Shown here one piece after another: positions 59,930-64,000 of a stretch of DNA of 64,000 nucleotides. The position numbers and the translations under genes were made by a program. The notes under the pieces were generated by a model that was given only the letters and a program-made list of their open reading frames with translations, had not been told where the DNA came from and did no database searches. The stretch's first letter is position 1. Each line of letters opens with the position of its first letter. The DNA is from Clostridium_F caseinilyticum (GTDB taxonomy: Bacteria > Bacillota > Clostridia > Clostridiales > Clostridiaceae): NCBI RefSeq assembly GCF_046127645.1, contig NZ_CP175919.1; one strand, 5' to 3'.

Positions 59930-60818
59930 TTTCTTTTCCTCCTTCCATGGAGTATATAAACATATCCTCTAAACTTAAATCTATTTCTTCTACAAACTCT
60001 GCTCCAGATTTTAATAATTTTTCTTGTAATTCATCTGAATAATTATTTGTTATTAAGTAATTTATTCTTCCTATATTTTCTACTGTCATTATTTCATGCC
60101 AAGTTTTTATTTCATCTATTTTATTTTCATCTTTAAATAAAACTTGAAGTTTCTTTATATATTTTTTCATATCTTCTATATTATTTGTATATTTTATTTT
60201 ACCTTTTTCTATAATAGCTACACAATCACATATTCTTTCTAAATCATCTAAATGATGACTTGCTATAAATATAGTAGTATTTCTTTCTGAAACCTCTTCT
60301 AGTAATATGTTTATTAATTTTCTTTTTATTATAGGATCTAATCCAGAAGTAGGTTCATCTAATATTAGTATTTCTGGATATATACTTAAATTTAGCATTA
60401 AAGAAACTCTCATTTTCATTCCCTTTGAAAGTTCTCTTATTCTTTTATTTTCTGGTATTTTAAATATTTTATTAAGTTCTTTAAAGCGTTCATAAGAAAA
60501 AGTAGTATAAGTTAAAGCATAAAATTTTATAAGTTCTTTCACTTTAAAGGATGAATAATATTGAACTTCTGCTGCTACATAACCTATTTTATTTTTTATT
60601 AAAGTATTTTCAAAAACAGGCTCTCCTGCTATCTTTATTTCTCCTTTATCCTGTTTATATACTCCTAACATACACTTTATAAGAGTTGTCTTTCCTGCTC
60701 CATTTTCTCCTATAATACCAAATATACTTCCTTTTTCTATATTTAAATTAATATCATCTAAAGCTTTTTTATCTCCTAACATTTTTGATACATTACTTAT
60801 ATTTATCAACTTAATCAC
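59913..60818 (-). CDS. ABC transporter ATP-binding protein (YtrB-like)
   Basis: 301 residues. Walker A GENGAGKTTLIK, Q-loop region VAAEVQYYSS, signature ELSKGMKMRVSLM, Walker B LILDEPTSGLD and the switch His in ASHHLDD. The signature is a KGM variant of LSGGQ, as in antibiotic-exporter (BcrA/YtrB) subfamilies. It overlaps the GntR gene by four bases (ATGA) and the permease by 17, so translation is coupled. Confidence 0.93.
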   Translation of the reverse strand: MIKLINISNVSKMLGDKKALDDINLNIEKGSIFGIIGENGAGKTTLIKCMLGVYKQDKGEIKIAGEPVFENTLIKNKIGYVAAEVQYYSSFKVKELIKFYALTYTTFSYERFKELNKIFKIPENKRIRELSKGMKMRVSLMLNLSIYPEILILDEPTSGLDPIIKRKLINILLEEVSERNTTIFIASHHLDDLERICDCVAIIEKGKIKYTNNIEDMKKYIKKLQVLFKDENKIDEIKTWHEIMTVENIGRINYLITNNYSDELQEKLLKSGAEFVEEIDLSLEDMFIYSMEGGKENEKII

Positions 60819-61195
60819 CTCTTTCCATCTAAATCTGCATAGATTTCCTCTATTAATTTTAAAAATTCTTTTTTATCTATACCCATATATTGTGCCTCGA
60901 TTAAAAGTTGTTTTAATTCCTTTCTTAAAAAACTCATTTTTTCCTCATCCTCCTTAGGATTAAAATCTGATATATAAGTTCCCTTTCCCCTTAAAACTTC
61001 TATAATCTTTTCTCTTTCTAATTCTTTATAAGCCTTACTAACTGTATTAGGATTTGTAGTTATCATAACAGCCAGTTCTCTTACTGAAGGTAATTTATCC
61101 CCAGGTTTAAATATTCCCCTTATAATATTTTCCTTTATACCATCTATTATTTGTTCATATATAGGTTTACTACTTCTACTATCTATCTTTATCAT
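60815..61195 (-). CDS. GntR-family regulator, YtrA subfamily
   Basis: 126 residues: winged HTH (KPIYEQIIDGIKENIIRG, LPSVRELAVMITTNPNTVSKAYKELEREKI) with a short C-terminal helical tail of the YtrA type instead of a large effector domain. YtrA-type regulators repress the ABC operon that follows them and are relieved by cell-wall-active antibiotics in Bacillus. It is first in the operon and therefore probably autoregulatory. AAGGTGG precedes the ATG. Confidence 0.92.
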   Translation of the reverse strand: MIKIDSRSSKPIYEQIIDGIKENIIRGIFKPGDKLPSVRELAVMITTNPNTVSKAYKELEREKIIEVLRGKGTYISDFNPKEDEEKMSFLRKELKQLLIEAQYMGIDKKEFLKLIEEIYADLDGKR

Positions 61196-61357
61196 TTTTT
61201 CACCACCTTACTTTATTTTTATTGATACTACATTTGTTTTTTAGACTATATTTTAAATCATTACTAGAAATATAAATTTCATTTGTGTTTTTATCCATCT
61301 TATCTAATATTAAAGTTATTTAAACCAATTACATAATTAAAAAATTTTTAATATGCA

Positions 61358-61470
61358 TACAACATGTTGTGCTTAAACAAATATATCAATAGAATATATT
61401 GATATATTTATATTTAAAAATGAATTATGCCATTTTCTCATTTAATAAAATTACTACATAACTATATTGA
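61358..61470. repeat. Second copy of the ATACAACAT element
   Basis: Shares ATACAACATKTTGTGYTTAA, then ACAAATATAT, TATTTATAT and AATTATGC...ATTTT with 12114-12195. An internal palindrome AATATATCAAT / ATATTGATAT (about 61385-61410) is present here. It lies between the GntR promoter region and the VanZ stop. Confidence 0.5.
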
Positions 61471-61474
61471 AAAT

Positions 61475-61990
61475 CTAGTTGTATATAAATAGTAATATTA
61501 ATATAGTTGATACTGGTATCATAATTACAATACTACAAATAGTAATGAAGTTTTTTGCTTTAATATCATTTTTAAAAACCTTCTTAATTACCATATATAT
61601 ACCTACACCAACAATTCCTCCAATAGTATTAGTGATAATATCCGTTATGTCACTAGCACCTATTCCAAATACATATTGACTAACTTCAAATATTAAACTT
61701 ATTGAAAAAATTTTACATATACTCTTGTATACCCTTGAATCTTTACTAATCACATTTACATATATTCCTAAAGGAATGAATAAAATTATATTTCCCCAAA
61801 TATCTAGCCCGTTATAAATCCCATTAAAAACATCATAAAAAGGAATTAAATTAAGTGTTCTAGAAAAATATCTATTAGTACTGAATACTTCTAATGGAGA
61901 TACATATTTAAAAGGAATATTCCACAGTAGAAATAAAGTATAAAATGCAAATCCCACAATAAACAAAATATTAATCATTTTTGTCTTCAT
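61475..61990 (-). CDS. VanZ-family membrane protein
   Basis: 171 residues with four or five membrane segments. The family core is present: NIILFIPLGIYVNVI, then ISLIFEVSQYVFGIGASDI and TDIITNTIGGIVGVGIY. VanZ-like proteins can confer low-level teicoplanin resistance but most are uncharacterised. AAGGAG precedes the ATG at 61990. The proximity to a YtrA-type antibiotic-response operon is suggestive, but the two are separated by 279 bp and a repeat. Confidence 0.88.
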   Translation of the reverse strand: MKTKMINILFIVGFAFYTLFLLWNIPFKYVSPLEVFSTNRYFSRTLNLIPFYDVFNGIYNGLDIWGNIILFIPLGIYVNVISKDSRVYKSICKIFSISLIFEVSQYVFGIGASDITDIITNTIGGIVGVGIYMVIKKVFKNDIKAKNFITICSIVIMIPVSTILILLFIYN

Positions 61991-62181
61991 TATAAAATCT
62001 CCTTATTGAATATAATAATTCACTTTATTTCTTAGCATTTATATCTATTTAAATATTTTATATCATTATTTAAATATTTAATTATAACACTATTTAATTT
62101 TTAAAATTTCAGAAAAAACATTAAAACATCTCTAATTTTATACTACATCTTTCTTGTATAAAGAGTAGTGTGTATCATCAG

Positions 62182-62209
62182 TATTAAGTGTACTATACCA
62201 CTTAATACA
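62182..62209. promoter_or_regulatory. Palindrome GTATTAAGTG-N8-CACTTAATAC
   Basis: Perfect 10-bp arms with an eight-base gap, 190 bp upstream of the VanZ start and 200 bp upstream of hcp. Could be an operator for either divergent gene. The rest of 61991-62290 is AT-rich without a gene. Confidence 0.45.
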
Positions 62210-62290
62210 CTTATAAGATAACAAAATTTCTAACTATTGTCAACAAGCTTTTTATAAACAATCAATAATTTTTTTATTAATTATTTTAGT

Positions 62291-62306
62291 TGTAACATAG
62301 GTTACA
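62291..62306 (+). promoter_or_regulatory. Probable HcpR (CRP/FNR-family) site upstream of hcp
   Basis: TGTAAC-ATAG-GTTACA, a perfect 6-4-6 palindrome 105 bp before the hcp ATG. From memory, clostridial HcpR sites are GTAAC-N4-GTTAC, and HcpR activates hcp in response to nitrite or nitric oxide. No regulator gene is in view. Confidence 0.75.
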
Positions 62307-62410
62307 GAATTAATGATATTTTTTTTATACAATTAATTTAAAGTTAAGCAATAAATTTGCTCTACTAAGTTAGTAATTAAAATAATTTAAAATATATGGA
62401 GGGATTAATA

Positions 62411-64000
62411 ATGAGTATGTTTTGTTATCAATGTCAAGAAGCTGCTGGAGGACGCGGTTGCACAGTGAAAGGTGTATGTGGTAAGACTGAGGATATAGCT
62501 AAAACTCAAGATTTAATTATATATGTAGTAAAAGGAATAGCAATATATAGTTCCCAAGCTAGGGAAATGGGACTAAATACTAGTGAAGCTGATAAATTCA
62601 TAGTTGAAAGTCTTTTCTCTACTATAACTAATGCTAATTTTGATGGTAAAGCACTGAATGCTAGGGTTCAAAACGGTCTAAAAATAAGACAAAATTTAAA
62701 GGATGCTATTATAAAAGCTGGTGGTTCTTATAATTCTAAAGAAAACAAAAGTTGGACTTCTAAATTCTTAAATGTTTTAGGAATAAAAAATGATAAAGAT
62801 GAAAAAGAAATTCATGATGCTGCAGTTTGGGCTGCAAATAATCCTGAAGATTTTAAGAAGAAAGCTGAAACAGTTGGCGTATTAGCTACTGAAAATGAAG
62901 ATGTAAGATCTTTAAGAGAACTTTTAACTTATGGTCTAAAAGGGATGGCAGCCTACTTAGAACATGCTAATAATTTAGGTTATGACGAAGATAGTATTCA
63001 TGCCTTTATGGCAAAAGCTTTAGTAGCTACTTTAGATGACACCCTTTCTGCAGATGAATTAACTGCTTTAGTTTTGGAATGTGGAAAATATGGTGTAGAT
63101 GTTATGGCTCTATTAGATAAAGCTAATACGTCAACTTATGGAAACCCTGAAATAACAAAAGTTAATATAGGTGTTAGAAATAATCCTGGTATATTAATAA
63201 GCGGACATGACTTAAAGGACATGGAAGAACTTTTAAAACAAACAGAGGGTACTGGAGTAGACGTATATACTCACAGTGAAATGCTTCCTGCAAATTACTA
63301 TCCTGCATTCAAAAAATATAAACATTTTGTAGGTAACTACGGTAATGCTTGGTGGAAACAAAACGAAGAATTTGAAGCCTTTAATGGACCAATTTTAATG
63401 ACTACAAACTGTATTGTTACACCTAAAGCTTCATACAAAGATAGGATGTACACCACTGGTGTAACTGGTTTTGAAGGAGTTAAACATATTAATGCTTCAA
63501 AAGACGGCAAAAAAGATTTTTCAGTAATAATTGAACATGCAAAAAGATGTTCTTCCCCTAGAGAAATAGAAAAAGGTGAAATTATAGGTGGATTTGCTCA
63601 TAACCAAGTTTTAGCTTTAGCCCCTCAAGTAGTTGATGCAGTAAAAACTGGAGCCATAAAAAGATTCTTTGTAATGGCAGGTTGCGATGGAAGAATGAAG
63701 AGCAGAAATTACTATACAGATTTTGCTAAATCACTTCCAAAGGATACAGTTATATTAACTGCTGGTTGTGCGAAATATAAATACAATAAACTAGATTTAG
63801 GAGATATAAACGGAATACCTAGAGTATTAGATGCAGGCCAATGTAATGATTCTTATTCATTAGCTGTAATAGCTCTTAAATTAAAAGAAGTATTTGAACT
63901 TGAAGATATTAATGAATTACCAATATCTTATAATATAGCATGGTATGAACAAAAAGCTGTAATAGTATTACTTGCATTACTTCACTTAGGTGTTAAAAAC
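62411..64000 (+). CDS. hcp: Hybrid-cluster protein / hydroxylamine reductase (runs off window)
   Basis: About 530 codons visible, C-terminus missing. The N-terminal cysteine motif MFCYQCQEAAGGRGCTVKGVC (first 20 of it, C5, C8, C17, C23) has the C-x2-C-x8-C-x5-C spacing of the anaerobe-type (class I-like) proteins. Hybrid-cluster ligands appear in SGHDLKDMEELL (His), TTNCIVTP (Cys), MAGCDGR and GCAKYKYN (Cys) and QCNDSY (Cys). It reduces nitric oxide and hydroxylamine, protecting against nitrosative stress. The ATG at 62411 follows GGAGGG; an HcpR-like site lies upstream. Confidence 0.95.
   Translation, partial: MSMFCYQCQEAAGGRGCTVKGVCGKTEDIAKTQDLIIYVVKGIAIYSSQAREMGLNTSEADKFIVESLFSTITNANFDGKALNARVQNGLKIRQNLKDAIIKAGGSYNSKENKSWTSKFLNVLGIKNDKDEKEIHDAAVWAANNPEDFKKKAETVGVLATENEDVRSLRELLTYGLKGMAAYLEHANNLGYDEDSIHAFMAKALVATLDDTLSADELTALVLECGKYGVDVMALLDKANTSTYGNPEITKVNIGVRNNPGILISGHDLKDMEELLKQTEGTGVDVYTHSEMLPANYYPAFKKYKHFVGNYGNAWWKQNEEFEAFNGPILMTTNCIVTPKASYKDRMYTTGVTGFEGVKHINASKDGKKDFSVIIEHAKRCSSPREIEKGEIIGGFAHNQVLALAPQVVDAVKTGAIKRFFVMAGCDGRMKSRNYYTDFAKSLPKDTVILTAGCAKYKYNKLDLGDINGIPRVLDAGQCNDSYSLAVIALKLKEVFELEDINELPISYNIAWYEQKAVIVLLALLHLGVKN

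Noticed and set aside
1..64000. CRISPR arrays, tRNA or rRNA genes
   Set aside because: No regularly spaced short repeats and no cloverleaf-like or rRNA-like sequence were seen.

Overview
The window is AT-rich DNA with short AT-only spacers, strong AGGAGG-type ribosome binding sites and frequent TTG/GTG starts. It encodes pyruvate:ferredoxin oxidoreductase, a hybrid-cluster protein, a clostridial-style chemotaxis operon (cheC, cheD, two cheW, fliM) and a possible spore protein. This points to a motile, strictly anaerobic, spore-forming Clostridium sensu stricto, most like the C. botulinum/C. sporogenes group. Species is inferred, not proven. No rRNA, tRNA, CRISPR or prophage was seen.

Layout. 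1-8671 (minus strand): chemotaxis operon reading DUF342/FapA, cheW, cheD, cheB, cheR, cheA, cheC, cheY, cheW, fliM (cut by the window edge). 8925-11971: a sugar PTS permease (IICBA) behind a BglG/GlcT-type antiterminator with a clear promoter. 12233-15430: class IV aminotransferase, HAD-IB phosphatase, Cys-rich DUF1292 protein and a 35-residue basic peptide. 15808-21092: pyruvate:ferredoxin oxidoreductase and MurG. 21418-30572: small SASP-like protein, orphan PAS histidine kinase, RecJ, an endonuclease IV-like protein, a thioredoxin-NHL protein and an M16 peptidase. 31003-35731: GtrA-like protein, a complete cargo-free Tn554-type tnpABC module, and a DJ-1/PfpI protein. 36080-45606: GlpP, topoisomerase IV (parE-parC), a CPA2 antiporter with a PII-like partner, and a coiled-coil membrane protein with a polysaccharide deacetylase. 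46564-54661: DUF5050 propeller protein, flavodoxin, membrane-anchored propeller protein, MATE exporter and an AraC regulator with a GH39-like tail. 55116-58004: S66 peptidase remnant and glpK/glpF. 58449-64000: YbjQ, a YtrA-type ABC operon, VanZ, and hcp (cut by the window edge).

How genes connect. GlpP is 21 kb from glpF, but the glpF leader carries a strong terminator hairpin ahead of the start codon, the expected target of a GlpP-type antiterminator. hcp has a perfect TGTAAC-N4-GTTACA site, the flavodoxin gene has a consensus promoter with a Fur-like box, and the GntR-ABC genes overlap as one operon.

The least explained content is intergenic. (i) Two copies, in opposite orientation, of a composite palindromic element (23871-24409 and 45605-46565) have shared terminal inverted repeats and two internal palindromes. 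(ii) An ~85-bp conserved repeat occurs four times (near 13.1, 14.1, 35.8 and 48.9 kb). (iii) Further long palindromes lie at 27.3 and 48.1 kb. (iv) Three genes (14850, 28900, 30572) have a perfect or near-perfect hairpin exactly between a strong Shine-Dalgarno and the start codon. In two of them, folding out the hairpin restores a 7-8 nt spacing.
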